A stretch of 64,000 nt of DNA from Lentimicrobiaceae bacterium (GTDB lineage Bacteria; Bacteroidota; Bacteroidia; Bacteroidales; Lentimicrobiaceae), in contig JACJXH010000001.1 in NCBI GenBank assembly GCA_020636745.1, positions 496,001-560,000 on the forward strand, in the 5' to 3' direction. Positions 34,418 through 43,262 of the stretch are shown piece after piece; the stretch's first letter is position 1, and every line of letters begins with the position of its first letter. Both the position numbers and the translations under genes were made by a program. Under the pieces are notes generated by a model that saw only the letters and a program-made list of their open reading frames with translations, made no database searches and was not told where the DNA came from.

Positions 34418-34870
34418 ATGCGCTTGCTGATTCAGAGAGTTAAAACGGCCAGTGTTCGCAGTGCTGATTATGGCTCGGCTTCCATTGGTGGAGGCTTGTT
34501 GATTTTTATTGGTATTGAAGATGCCGACGAAACCGGAGATCTTGAATGGCTTTGTGGAAAAGTTGCCCGATTAAGGGTTTTTGACGACGCCGACGGTGTG
34601 ATGAATTTGTCTGTAATGGAAACAACCGGTCAGCTGATGGTTATCAGTCAGTTTACTTTGCATGCTAGCACAAAAAAGGGGAATCGTCCATCATATATCA
34701 AAGCGGCTACTCCGGATAAAGCCATTCCACTTTATGAAGCTTTTGTGAAACGGCTTAAAGATGAAACCGGATTACAAGTTGAAACAGGGTGGTTTGGCGC
34801 TCATATGGAAGTTGAGCTGATAAACGATGGCCCGGTAACAATCATTATAGATTCGCGCAACAGAGAGTAA
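34418..34870 (+). CDS. dtd: D-aminoacyl-tRNA deacylase
   Basis: This 150-residue enzyme removes D-amino acids (and Gly from tRNA-Ala) from mischarged tRNAs. It shows the two catalytic signatures: 'SQFTL' (~79-83) and a Gly-cisPro motif in 'NDGPVT' near the C-terminus. It is a cytosolic homodimer. It is the last gene of the cupin-rsgA-dtd unit and is followed by a strong terminator. Confidence 0.96.
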   Translation: MRLLIQRVKTASVRSADYGSASIGGGLLIFIGIEDADETGDLEWLCGKVARLRVFDDADGVMNLSVMETTGQLMVISQFTLHASTKKGNRPSYIKAATPDKAIPLYEAFVKRLKDETGLQVETGWFGAHMEVELINDGPVTIIIDSRNRE

Positions 34871-34901
34871 TTTTACTGATTTGTTATTATTTTCTTTACA
34901 T

Positions 34902-34933
34902 AAAAAAAGCCCCGGGATACCGGGGCTTTTTTT
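34902..34933. terminator. Bidirectional terminator between dtd and a TonB receptor gene
   Basis: A 14-bp perfect stem (34902-34915 with 34920-34933) has a 4-nt loop and A/T tracts built into the stem ends. It serves dtd on the plus strand and the convergent receptor gene on the minus strand. Confidence 0.95.
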
Positions 34934-34949
34934 AATTATCCTGTTCAGG

Positions 34950-37262
34950 CTAGAAAGATAAACTCATCCCAAAGCTGGGCATAACAGGCAATTGATATAC
35001 TTTCTCTCCGGTAATCCTGTTTACATAAAAAATGTTGTCTCTATCGTAAATGTTGGTTACACTCAGGTTGAGTTCGAGCATACCGTTATCACCAATTTTG
35101 AAACGCCTCATCAGGCTAAGGTCAAGCCTGTGGTAGAAGGGGAGGCGGGCCGAGTTGTATTCGCCATAAAGCACTCCCAGCTCTCCATTTGCCACGATAT
35201 AGTCGTTGGCAGCACCATTGGGGAATGTTAGTTTTTCATAAAAACCCTGTGATTGAGTGAACGGGAATCCTGAACCAAGGTTCCAGCGGGCATTAAACTC
35301 CCACATCAACTCTTCACCAAACCTGTAGGAACTTACCAGGTTCACATTGTGCCTGCGGTCATAGTGAGGAACGTAATCAATTTGTCCGTCGTAGCGGTTG
35401 ACATATGCGAGCGAGTATACAGCCCAGAAATAGATTTTCCGCTTGTCGTACTTAATGGAAACATCAAAGCCATTGGCGTTGCCGTTTTCAATAATAAAGT
35501 CTTTTTTCAGATAATCAGGAACTTCGAAATAATCACCGTTGTCTTCGAATATTTTATTGCGGTTGATATTGGTCAGCTGTGAGAAGTTTTTATAGTAAAC
35601 TTCAATGTTTGCTGTTACACCTGGTAATGGGTCGAGCTCAATACCGGCAATAATATGTTGGGCTTTTTGAAGTTTATGAGTGACAGATTTGCCGTCAAAT
35701 TCTTCCTGCAGGTTGTCGGGGCCTGACAGAAAACCATAAAAAAGGTTAACCACATCGCGGTCAGAGTTGGCGCTAATCAGGTTTTGTGAGTAAAAACCGC
35801 CAGCCATTTTTAACCTGATATGGTCAGTCAGATTATATTTCATTGCCAGTCGGGGCTCAGCCGAAAGGTTTGACAGTGATGCATAATACTGAAGACGGAA
35901 CCCAGGCTCAAAAAGCAGTTTACCTCTGGTCATTTTATATTTTACAAAACCGGCAAGCTCAGTGGTGTTTTCCGTTTGATTGATAGCCCGGCCAACAGAG
36001 TTGTAAAAATCAAAAACAGTTTTAAATCCCTGCATTTCAACGCCGTATTTTATTTCATCTTTTCCGAGGAAATAAGTAAATCCGAGGCCGAGGTTAAAGC
36101 CATTGATTGTGCTTGACCGTGAAGGCAGTGCGCCTTCTTCCATTGAAATATCATAGGATGAATAAGCAAAATTACCTTCCATCAGTACAGGATTGTTGCC
36201 CGGAATAACCAGGAAGTTAGCACCGGCACCTGACGATTTCCATTTGTAACTTGCCAGATTGGTATAGTCAACTTTGTCGTTGAAATTAAACCCGTAAAGA
36301 TTCACTTTTGAACCATTGGCTCCATTGATTGAAACCTTGCCATAAACATCAGTGTAATTAAACGGAAGTCCGGCGGTGTCAATATAATCATACAGGAATT
36401 TTGAACTCTCTTTGAGGTATGAGTTTTTGGCAGAAATGATAAATGACGAGCTGCCTCCTCCTGATTCTGATTGTTTTTTTATTGGGCCTTCAATCATCAG
36501 CTTGGCACCGAAAGTACTTGCTCCGACTTTACCTGCCATCCTTTTTTTGTTGCCATCGCGCGTAGTCAAATCCATTACTGATGAAATTCTTCCGCCATGC
36601 TGTGCATTAAAACCTCCGGTATAGATATCGGCATTTCTAAGAATGTCAGTGTCAAAAACGGAGAAGAGTCCGATGGAATGGAAAGGGTTATAAACAATCA
36701 TACCATCCAGTACCACTTTATTCTGAATAGGAGAACCACCTCTGATGTAGAGTTGTCCGCCCTGGTCGCCGGTAAAAATAACTCCCGGCAGAACCTGAAG
36801 GTACTGAGCCAAATCAGGTTGTCCGCCAATGGTGGGTATCCTGCTGATTTGCTTGGGTGTTAATTTTACAACTGATGTTCTGGTGTCGCTTCTGGCTTCT
36901 TCACGCTCAGCTGTAATTTGCACTGCATCAAGATTGTAGGCGCCTTTGTTGATAAAAAGTTTTTTAGTCAGTACCGTGTTGCCTTGTATGGTCACCTGCT
37001 CACGAAGCGTATCATAGCCCAGGTAGGTAACCATTAAAGTGTACTTGCCATCAGGTATCCTTGAAATGGCAAAATAACCATTTACATCTGTTGCCGCTCC
37101 ATAAGAAGTTCTATAAAGGTAAACATTGGTGAAAATAATCGGTTCACCTGTTTCTTTTTCGTAAACAAATCCACGGATTGTGCCGTTTTGCGCTGAAATG
37201 TTCAACGAAAAAGCAATCAGCAATGAAAGTGCGGCAAAAGCCGGTTTGATTATTCTGTTCAT
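34950..37262 (-). CDS. TonB-dependent outer-membrane receptor
   Basis: This 770-residue protein has a signal peptide (~1-25, ending 'LNISAQ'), a carboxypeptidase-like domain (~26-110: 'GTIRGFVYEKETGEPIIFTN'), a plug (~125-240: 'PTIGGQPDLAQYLQVLPGVI', 'GQLYIRGGSPIQNKVVLDGM') and a beta-barrel ending in Phe ('FGMSLSF'). It is expected to import an unknown ligand across the outer membrane. No SusD-like gene is adjacent. Upstream in-frame sequence reaches 37295, but the signal peptide starts at ATG 37262. A -7 box (complement of CAAAACTA, 37343-37350) lies ~80 bp upstream. Confidence 0.9.
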   Translation of the reverse strand: MNRIIKPAFAALSLLIAFSLNISAQNGTIRGFVYEKETGEPIIFTNVYLYRTSYGAATDVNGYFAISRIPDGKYTLMVTYLGYDTLREQVTIQGNTVLTKKLFINKGAYNLDAVQITAEREEARSDTRTSVVKLTPKQISRIPTIGGQPDLAQYLQVLPGVIFTGDQGGQLYIRGGSPIQNKVVLDGMIVYNPFHSIGLFSVFDTDILRNADIYTGGFNAQHGGRISSVMDLTTRDGNKKRMAGKVGASTFGAKLMIEGPIKKQSESGGGSSSFIISAKNSYLKESSKFLYDYIDTAGLPFNYTDVYGKVSINGANGSKVNLYGFNFNDKVDYTNLASYKWKSSGAGANFLVIPGNNPVLMEGNFAYSSYDISMEEGALPSRSSTINGFNLGLGFTYFLGKDEIKYGVEMQGFKTVFDFYNSVGRAINQTENTTELAGFVKYKMTRGKLLFEPGFRLQYYASLSNLSAEPRLAMKYNLTDHIRLKMAGGFYSQNLISANSDRDVVNLFYGFLSGPDNLQEEFDGKSVTHKLQKAQHIIAGIELDPLPGVTANIEVYYKNFSQLTNINRNKIFEDNGDYFEVPDYLKKDFIIENGNANGFDVSIKYDKRKIYFWAVYSLAYVNRYDGQIDYVPHYDRRHNVNLVSSYRFGEELMWEFNARWNLGSGFPFTQSQGFYEKLTFPNGAANDYIVANGELGVLYGEYNSARLPFYHRLDLSLMRRFKIGDNGMLELNLSVTNIYDRDNIFYVNRITGEKVYQLPVMPSFGMSLSF

Positions 37263-37419
37263 ATCAGCAACTAAGAGTTTGATTGAGATGGTCAACTGTC
37301 TTTAGGCGTGTTTCAGCATAAATCTGAATTTTATTCCTGAAACAAAACTAATTTTGAATGGCAAATTTAATTATTTTTCCCGACCACAGTAAGAATCTTC
37401 TTTTTCTTTGATTTGAGAA

Positions 37420-37866
37420 TCATGGCAAAAACCTTGGGCTGTCTGATTTGTCAGGAATCATGCAGTGCTTTTGTTGACCAGATATAAGATATCTGTTGCG
37501 GGCTATTGTTCTGTATATGAAGTTTCTGATTGCTCCCGGGATGAGATATCCCACCCAAAACAGTTTCCAGAATCCGCCCAGTGCCAGGGCTATTTCCAAT
37601 ATGGCTTCAGACTCCATGTATGATTGTTGATTCCTGATAAAGTAAACACTGTTGAGGTTCGGTTTTTTACCGTTTAATGAATTTGAAACCAAATAGGGCT
37701 CTAAGGATGCTAACGTGCCGAAATATAGCCTTTTGCGTTTGTCAACCCGGATTAATAACTGAACAATGCGGTTGCAAAAAATACAATGGCCATCAAAAAT
37801 TACCAGTCCGCAGTTTATAGGTATTTTTTTCAGGAATATAGGTTCAGAATGGGTTTCGGACTGCAT
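37420..37866 (-). CDS. DCC-family (DUF393) thiol-disulfide oxidoreductase-like protein
   Basis: This 148-residue protein carries the family signature 'FDGHCIFCNRIVQLLI' (~24-39), a CxxC pair in a thioredoxin-like N-terminal context. 'YFGTLAS', 'SVYFI' and a C-terminal hydrophobic segment with 'NFIYRTIARNRY' follow. Members are presumed redox proteins, but no substrate is established. It is a single-gene unit upstream of the minus-strand receptor gene, 157 bp away. Confidence 0.85.
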   Translation of the reverse strand: MQSETHSEPIFLKKIPINCGLVIFDGHCIFCNRIVQLLIRVDKRKRLYFGTLASLEPYLVSNSLNGKKPNLNSVYFIRNQQSYMESEAILEIALALGGFWKLFWVGYLIPGAIRNFIYRTIARNRYLISGQQKHCMIPDKSDSPRFLP

Positions 37867-37969
37867 ATTTTTATTAGATTTGAACTTGTGTTCGCAACGC
37901 TTTCATTTTTATTCTGAAAGTACTGTAAATACAAACAAATTTTAAAGCCGATTGTTAGTAAGCCATTGG

Positions 37970-37999
37970 TTTGAATGTTCGGATTCTTTTATATATTTG
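37970..37999 (+). promoter_or_regulatory. Promoter of icd-gltA
   Basis: -33 TTTG (37970-37973) and -7 TATATTTG (37992-37999, exact consensus) are 18 bp apart, one base less than typical. The icd ATG is 53 bp downstream. Confidence 0.6.
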
Positions 38000-38051
38000 T
38001 TCTTCGGCCAATATGTACAAAATTACATAACTAAAAACATAAATACGTATA

Positions 38052-39326
38052 ATGAGCGAACAAGTGATTTCAATTTCTGAAGGAAAATTAATCGTCCCAG
38101 ACGAACCGGTTGTACCATTTATTGAAGGCGATGGGACAGGTCCTGACATTTGGGCTGCATCGCAGCGCGTGCTGGATGCTGCTGTGGCCAAGGCATATAA
38201 TGGCAAGCGTAAACTTATTTGGAAAGAAGTATTGGCTGGCGAAAAGGCTTTTAACCTGACAGGCAACTGGCTTCCTGAAGAAACCCTTGAAGCCTTTAAA
38301 AAATACAAGGTTGGAATTAAAGGGCCTTTAACCACACCTGTAGGCGGAGGCATCAGGTCGTTGAATGTAGCTTTACGCCAGCAGCTTGATTTATACGTGT
38401 GTTTGAGGCCGGTTCGATGGTTTAGCGGGGTTCCGAGTCCTGTAAAAGAGCCGGGAAAGGTTGATATGCATATTTTCCGCGAAAATACAGAGGATATATA
38501 TGCAGGTATCGAATACATGAATGGTACGCCAGAAGCTGATAAGGTGAAGAAATTCCTGATGGAAGAGATGGGTGTAACCAAGATAAGATTTCCTGAGTCG
38601 AGTTCTATTGGCATTAAGCCGGTTTCAAAGGAAGGAACTGAAAGACTTGTAAGAGCTGCATTAAATTATACCATCAGCAAAGGATTACCTTCGTTAACAC
38701 TGGTTCATAAAGGGAATATCATGAAGTTTACGGAAGGTGCTTTTAAAACCTGGGGATATGAACTGGCGCGCACTGAGTTTGCCGACAAAACTTTTACCTG
38801 GGCTGAATACGATGAAATAGCTGCTGAAAACGGGAAGGAAGCCGCTGATCTGGCTCAGCAAAAAGCCCTTGATTCAGGTAAAATCCTGGTTAAGGATGTG
38901 ATTGCCGATGCTTTCTTGCAGCAGATTTTGCTCAGGCCTTCAGAATATTCAGTTATTGCAACCCTGAATCTGAATGGTGATTATATTTCAGATGCGCTTG
39001 CTGCTATCGTAGGAGGTATTGGTATAGCCCCCGGGGCAAATATCAATTATGTAAGCGGTCATGCTATTTTTGAGGCTACCCACGGTACAGCTCCTAAGTA
39101 TGCAGGTCTCGACATGGTGAATCCGGGTTCTGTTATTCTGTCAGGGGCCATGATGCTTGAATACATGGGCTGGAATGAAGCCTCAGCACTTATCTATAAA
39201 GGAATAGAGCAAACCATTCAGGCGAAGAAAGTTACTTATGACTTTCACCGGCAAATGGAAAATGCTACCAAATTGAAAACATCTGAGTTCGGAACCGAAC
39301 TGGTTCGGGCTATTTCACAGTCGTGA
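38052..39326 (+). CDS. icd: Isocitrate dehydrogenase (NADP, prokaryotic type)
   Basis: This 424-residue enzyme decarboxylates isocitrate to 2-oxoglutarate. It begins like E. coli Icd ('PFIEGDGTGPDIWAAS'). It has the substrate loop 'GIRSLNVALRQQLDLYVCLR' with the Ser (S103) homologous to the regulatory phosphorylation site of E. coli, and 'VHKGNIMKFTEGAFKTWGYE'. The cofactor-determining region 'ATHGTAPKYAGLDMVNPGS' is of the NADP type. No AceK kinase is in the window. gltA follows after 36 bp in the same direction. Confidence 0.95.
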   Translation: MSEQVISISEGKLIVPDEPVVPFIEGDGTGPDIWAASQRVLDAAVAKAYNGKRKLIWKEVLAGEKAFNLTGNWLPEETLEAFKKYKVGIKGPLTTPVGGGIRSLNVALRQQLDLYVCLRPVRWFSGVPSPVKEPGKVDMHIFRENTEDIYAGIEYMNGTPEADKVKKFLMEEMGVTKIRFPESSSIGIKPVSKEGTERLVRAALNYTISKGLPSLTLVHKGNIMKFTEGAFKTWGYELARTEFADKTFTWAEYDEIAAENGKEAADLAQQKALDSGKILVKDVIADAFLQQILLRPSEYSVIATLNLNGDYISDALAAIVGGIGIAPGANINYVSGHAIFEATHGTAPKYAGLDMVNPGSVILSGAMMLEYMGWNEASALIYKGIEQTIQAKKVTYDFHRQMENATKLKTSEFGTELVRAISQS

Positions 39327-39362
39327 TCATTAAAATATTGTTGAACCTACACATCTATTACA

Positions 39363-40688
39363 ATGGCAAAAGGACTTAAAGATACCCTGTACGAAAAAAT
39401 TATGGATTGGAGGCCCAGAACAGAAAGGCTTCTGAAAGAATACGGTGATGTGGTTGTGGATAAAATAACCATAGGCCAGATTATTGGCGGTATGCGTGGG
39501 ATTAAATCCCTAGTGTCTGATATCTCTTACCTTGATCCTGAAGAAGGTATCCGTTATCGGGGTTATACTTTGCCCGAGGTCTTTGAAAAGTTACCCAAAG
39601 CCAAGAATTCTGATATGCCATTGGTTGAAGGACTGTTCTATTTGCTGTTAACGGGCGATATGCCAACGGAAGAGCAGGCATACAGTGTAGCCGATGAGTT
39701 TAGCCAACGAAGAATTTTACCTCGTTATGTGTATGAAGTAATTGATGGTATGCCTTGCTGTAGTCATCCGATGACAATTTTCTCGACAGCCATTCTTACC
39801 ATGCACCGTGAGTCATTCTTTACTAAAAAATATCATGCAGGCATCAATAAGCTGGATTACTGGGATCCTACTTATGAGGATACGCTGAATATGCTGGCCA
39901 AGCTTCCTGAGATTGCGACTTATATTTATGCAAAACTATACCGCGATGGTAAACGCATCCAGTCGAACCCCAATTTGGATATGGGTGGTAATTTTGCACA
40001 TATGATGGGTATTCCCAAGCCTTATGATGATGTAACGCGTATGCACTTTATTGTTCATGCTGATCACGAAGCGGGTAATGTAAGTGCTCATACAGGCCAT
40101 TTGGTGGCCAGTTCGTTATCCGATGTTTATTTGTCAATTTCGGCTATGATTAATGGGCTTGCAGGTCCTTTGCATGGGCTTGCCAATCAGGAAGTGCTGC
40201 GTTGGCTGCATGATTTGATGGATAAAATGAACGGTGAAGTGCCCTCTGAAGCTGACTTAAAACAGTTTGTATGGAATACTCTTGAATCCGGCCAGGTTAT
40301 TCCTGGTTTCGGACATGCAGTTCTTCGCAAAACCGATCCCCGTTACATGCTGCAACGCGAGTTTAGCCTTCGCAATCTTTCTGAAGATCCTTTGTTTAAG
40401 GTGGTTGATATGCTTTTTAAGGTAGTTCCGCCCATTCTTCTTGAACAGGGAAAGGCTAAGAATCCATGGCCCAATGTTGATGCACAGTCAGGTGTTATTC
40501 AGTGGCACTATGGCGTAAAGGAATATGATTTTTATACTGTTCTTTTTGGTATTGGTCGTTCTATCGGTATAGCTGCAAATATTATTTGGGATCGTGCACT
40601 GGGCTATCCACTTGAAAGGCCCAAATCTCTTACTACCGCTATCCTGGAAGATATTGCTGCCGGTAAGAGTGTGAATATTGAAGATTAA
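39363..40688 (+). CDS. gltA: Citrate synthase (eukaryote-like type)
   Basis: This 441-residue enzyme condenses acetyl-CoA and oxaloacetate. The catalytic triad is visible as H271 ('GPLHGLANQ'), H318 ('GFGHAVLR') and D373 ('NVDAQSG'), at nearly the positions of pig mitochondrial citrate synthase. The overall sequence ('GYTLPEVFEKLP', 'LVEGLFYLLLTGDMPTEEQ') is closer to that branch than to the E. coli type II enzyme, so NADH inhibition is not expected. With icd it forms the oxidative branch to 2-oxoglutarate. Aconitase, often the third gene of this cluster, is absent. A terminator follows. Confidence 0.94.
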   Translation: MAKGLKDTLYEKIMDWRPRTERLLKEYGDVVVDKITIGQIIGGMRGIKSLVSDISYLDPEEGIRYRGYTLPEVFEKLPKAKNSDMPLVEGLFYLLLTGDMPTEEQAYSVADEFSQRRILPRYVYEVIDGMPCCSHPMTIFSTAILTMHRESFFTKKYHAGINKLDYWDPTYEDTLNMLAKLPEIATYIYAKLYRDGKRIQSNPNLDMGGNFAHMMGIPKPYDDVTRMHFIVHADHEAGNVSAHTGHLVASSLSDVYLSISAMINGLAGPLHGLANQEVLRWLHDLMDKMNGEVPSEADLKQFVWNTLESGQVIPGFGHAVLRKTDPRYMLQREFSLRNLSEDPLFKVVDMLFKVVPPILLEQGKAKNPWPNVDAQSGVIQWHYGVKEYDFYTVLFGIGRSIGIAANIIWDRALGYPLERPKSLTTAILEDIAAGKSVNIED

Positions 40689-40707
40689 ACATTATCCAAT
40701 CACTCAG

Positions 40708-40732
40708 AAAAAGGCAGCGATGCCTTTTTTTT
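40708..40732 (+). terminator. Rho-independent terminator of gltA
   Basis: AAAAAGGCA (40708-40716), loop GCGA, then TGCCTTTTT (40721-40729) and further T residues. It lies 20 bp after the gltA stop. Confidence 0.92.
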
Positions 40733-40743
40733 ATGCTTCTGTT

Positions 40744-41154
40744 ATGATAAAACAAATAGAGATTGTCCTTCCTGCCTTTAGCCGGGGATTTCATCTGATT
40801 ACAGGTATTGTTGAAAGTCATTTGCCTGAGTTGCCTCAGTCGGGTTTGTTGCATCTGTTTATCAAACATACTTCTGCAGGTATCTGTATAAATGAAAATG
40901 CAGATCCGACAGTACTATCCGATTTTGAAACAGTATTTGATAAACTTGTGCCCGAAAATGAAACCTATTACAAACACACCCTTGAAGGGAGTGATGATAT
41001 GCCTGCACATATTAAATCGGTCTTGTGTGGTACCGAAATTTCAATCCCCATAACCGGGGGCCGGTTAAACACCGGAACATGGCAGGGCATATATTTGTGC
41101 GAATTCAGAAATAAGGGAGGCAACCGAAAGCTGGTAGCAACCATCATTTCGTGA
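40744..41154 (+). CDS. YjbQ/UPF0047-family protein (thiamine-phosphate-synthase-like)
   Basis: This 136-residue protein shows the UPF0047 signature: 'GLLHLFIKHTSAGICINENA' with the conserved His and Asn, 'HIKSVLCGTEISIPITGGRL' and 'GTWQGIYLCEFR'. Some members have weak thiamine-phosphate-synthase activity, but the physiological role is unsettled. In-frame sequence begins at 40678 within gltA and through its terminator. ATG 40744 (MIKQIEIVL) matches family starts. It is convergent with the epimerase gene, 8 bp apart. Confidence 0.87.
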   Translation: MIKQIEIVLPAFSRGFHLITGIVESHLPELPQSGLLHLFIKHTSAGICINENADPTVLSDFETVFDKLVPENETYYKHTLEGSDDMPAHIKSVLCGTEISIPITGGRLNTGTWQGIYLCEFRNKGGNRKLVATIIS

Positions 41155-41162
41155 ATTAAAAA

Positions 41163-42149
41163 CTATTTGTTCAGATAATCAAAATACCACTGAATGGCTT
41201 GTTCAAGTCCTTGATGAAGGCTGAACGCCGGTTGATATCCCAAAAGGGTTGTGGCTTTTTCGATAGACGCCAGGGAGTGTTGCACATCGCCTTTGCGCGG
41301 AGGGCCATAAGAGGGTTTTATTTGGGCTATGGAAGGTTTGAAAGCCGACAGGAACCCGGTGAGTTGATTGTAGAGCTCATTCAGACTGGTATTTTCGCCA
41401 AAAGCTACATTGTAAACAGTATTGATGGCTTCGGGGTTTTGTGCCAGCAATGCCAACTGGTTTATTTGCACCACATTTTCAACATAAGTAAAATCGCGCG
41501 ACTGGCTCCCATCTCCATTAATTACAGGAGCATCACCGTTAATGAGTGATTTGATAAATTTAGGGATTACTGCAGCGTAAGCACCGTCGGGGTCCTGGCG
41601 TTTGCCAAAGACATTAAAATAGCGCAGGCCAATGGTTTCCATTCCGTAAAGGTCGGCAAAAACCCTGGCATATAGTTCATTCACATATTTGGTGATGGCA
41701 TAGGGCGAAAGCGGTCTTCCGATGATGTCTTCCTTTTTGGGCAGTGCCGGATGATCGCCATAAGTAGAGGAACTGGCCGCATATACAAACCGTTTGATGC
41801 CGGCATCCCTTGCAGCAACCAGCATATTGACAAATCCGCCCACATTGACATCGTTGGTTGTAATAGGATCGTTAATTGAACGTGGAACAGACCCAAGAGC
41901 TGCCTGATGTAAAACAAATTCCATTCCTTTAACAGCCGTATGGCAATCTTCAAGATTTCTGATATCACCCTCTATCAGGGTAAATTTAGGATGATCGAGA
42001 AATGGTGCAATGTTCTCTCGTTTACCTGTTGCAAAGTTGTCGAGACATACAACCTGATTGTCTTGTTTTAATAATGCTTCAATCAGGTTTGAGCCGATAA
42101 AGCCTGCACCTCCGGTTACCAGTACGTTTGATGAAATAAGTTTTTTCAT
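41163..42149 (-). CDS. wbpP: UDP-sugar 4-epimerase of the WbpP type
   Basis: This 328-residue short-chain dehydrogenase/reductase of the extended type has NAD-binding 'GGAGFIGSNLIEALL', catalytic Ser region 'AASSSTYGDHPALPK', and YxxxK in 'SPYAITKYVNELYA'. 'NVFGKRQDPDGAYAAVIPKF' is characteristic of UDP-N-acetylglucosamine 4-epimerases such as WbpP/WbgU. It probably supplies UDP-GalNAc(-uronate) for surface polysaccharide. It follows the DUF4340 gene by 21 bp on the same strand as the last gene of the gldFG cluster; a functional link to gliding/secretion is not proven. Confidence 0.85.
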   Translation of the reverse strand: MKKLISSNVLVTGGAGFIGSNLIEALLKQDNQVVCLDNFATGKRENIAPFLDHPKFTLIEGDIRNLEDCHTAVKGMEFVLHQAALGSVPRSINDPITTNDVNVGGFVNMLVAARDAGIKRFVYAASSSTYGDHPALPKKEDIIGRPLSPYAITKYVNELYARVFADLYGMETIGLRYFNVFGKRQDPDGAYAAVIPKFIKSLINGDAPVINGDGSQSRDFTYVENVVQINQLALLAQNPEAINTVYNVAFGENTSLNELYNQLTGFLSAFKPSIAQIKPSYGPPRKGDVQHSLASIEKATTLLGYQPAFSLHQGLEQAIQWYFDYLNK

Positions 42150-42170
42150 GAAACTTGTTTGTCAGATTGA

Positions 42171-43229
42171 TTATTGCCCATTCTTGGCAAAAAGTGAAAG
42201 AGGCATGAGTATTTTGTCAAAGACAAAAAATTGGACCATAACAAAGTCTTTGTCATTATTTACAAGGGCATACATCCTGTCACGGTCATAAGTAACTGTT
42301 GAACCGTCAAAAACGTCTATTTCCGGCACAGGAAGCATTCTTCCAAAAGTAGTTGCAGTTTGTTTTGTTCCGTCTTTAAGCTCAAGAGTAATCCGGTGCA
42401 AAGGGGTTGAATTTACTATTGAGTCCATTTTGTGAGGCTCCATATCGTTGAGCAATGTTTCATATCTTATATTTCTGAAAGCATTCACAAAAGCCATGAG
42501 CTGAAGGGTGTCGTATCTGCTGATCAACTGGTTGTCAGTCAGTTTGTACAAACTTAAACTTTCGTTATTGTTGTTGATGACTTTGAAGGATTCTTCTGGT
42601 TTTTGGGTAAATTCCACCTTAATTTCTTTGATGTCAGGTAGTTTTTTATTAAAAACGGTGTGTACTCTCCAGTCGGTTTCAGCTGTTGAAAACCTGGTGG
42701 CAACAAATCCTCTAAGTCCGGGCATATAAAGAATAACAGGTGTGTCAGCACCTTCCAGTAATGCATATGTGCCTGCATTATCCATGGTTGCATCACCAAT
42801 ATAGTAGGTTTTTGCCAGCTTTTCGTAGGGAAAAAAATGATAGCTGCCCAGGTTAATTCTGTAGGATTGCTGATAAATTTCAACCTTTACTGACCTTGAA
42901 GCAAGTAGCGTGATAATATTGTTGTGTGCTGCTTTTGCGACAGGTTCTCTGACTTCCAGATTGCTGATGGTGGTGAGAAAAGTATTTACATTTTCAACAT
43001 GAGCATCATATTTGTCATTTAACGACCAGGTTCCATCTGGTTTTCGGGCAAGCAATACTTTATTATCGGCCTTGTCTGACATAAAGATGCGTGTAACTGA
43101 GGCTGTATCACTCACGGCAAAGTCGCTGATCTTTCTGTCAAGCGTTGACTTTGATTTGTTTAGCATTAGCAATCCAGCCACTACAGCAAGCAAAAGTGTA
43201 ACAAGTATTATGATTCTGTTTTTGCGCAT
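42171..43229 (-). CDS. DUF4340-domain membrane-anchored protein
   Basis: This 352-residue protein has an N-terminal membrane segment (~5-23) and an extracytoplasmic beta-rich region ('NKVLLARKPDGTWSLND', 'VREPVAKAA', 'YYIGDATMDNAGTYALLEG'). DUF4340 proteins commonly neighbour GldF/GldG-type ABC transporter genes, and this gene lies 33 bp after gldG. It probably acts with that transporter in the periplasm, but its biochemical role is unknown. Confidence 0.82.
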   Translation of the reverse strand: MRKNRIIILVTLLLAVVAGLLMLNKSKSTLDRKISDFAVSDTASVTRIFMSDKADNKVLLARKPDGTWSLNDKYDAHVENVNTFLTTISNLEVREPVAKAAHNNIITLLASRSVKVEIYQQSYRINLGSYHFFPYEKLAKTYYIGDATMDNAGTYALLEGADTPVILYMPGLRGFVATRFSTAETDWRVHTVFNKKLPDIKEIKVEFTQKPEESFKVINNNNESLSLYKLTDNQLISRYDTLQLMAFVNAFRNIRYETLLNDMEPHKMDSIVNSTPLHRITLELKDGTKQTATTFGRMLPVPEIDVFDGSTVTYDRDRMYALVNNDKDFVMVQFFVFDKILMPLSLFAKNGQ

Positions 43230-43262
43230 TTTATCGAATTAATTTGAATTTTGACTTGAAAA

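Noticed and set aside
37955..38614. 219-codon open frame on the minus strand over the icd promoter and 5' end
   Set aside because: It lies opposite a clearly conserved gene, covers its promoter and shows no recognisable domain. It is a chance antisense frame.
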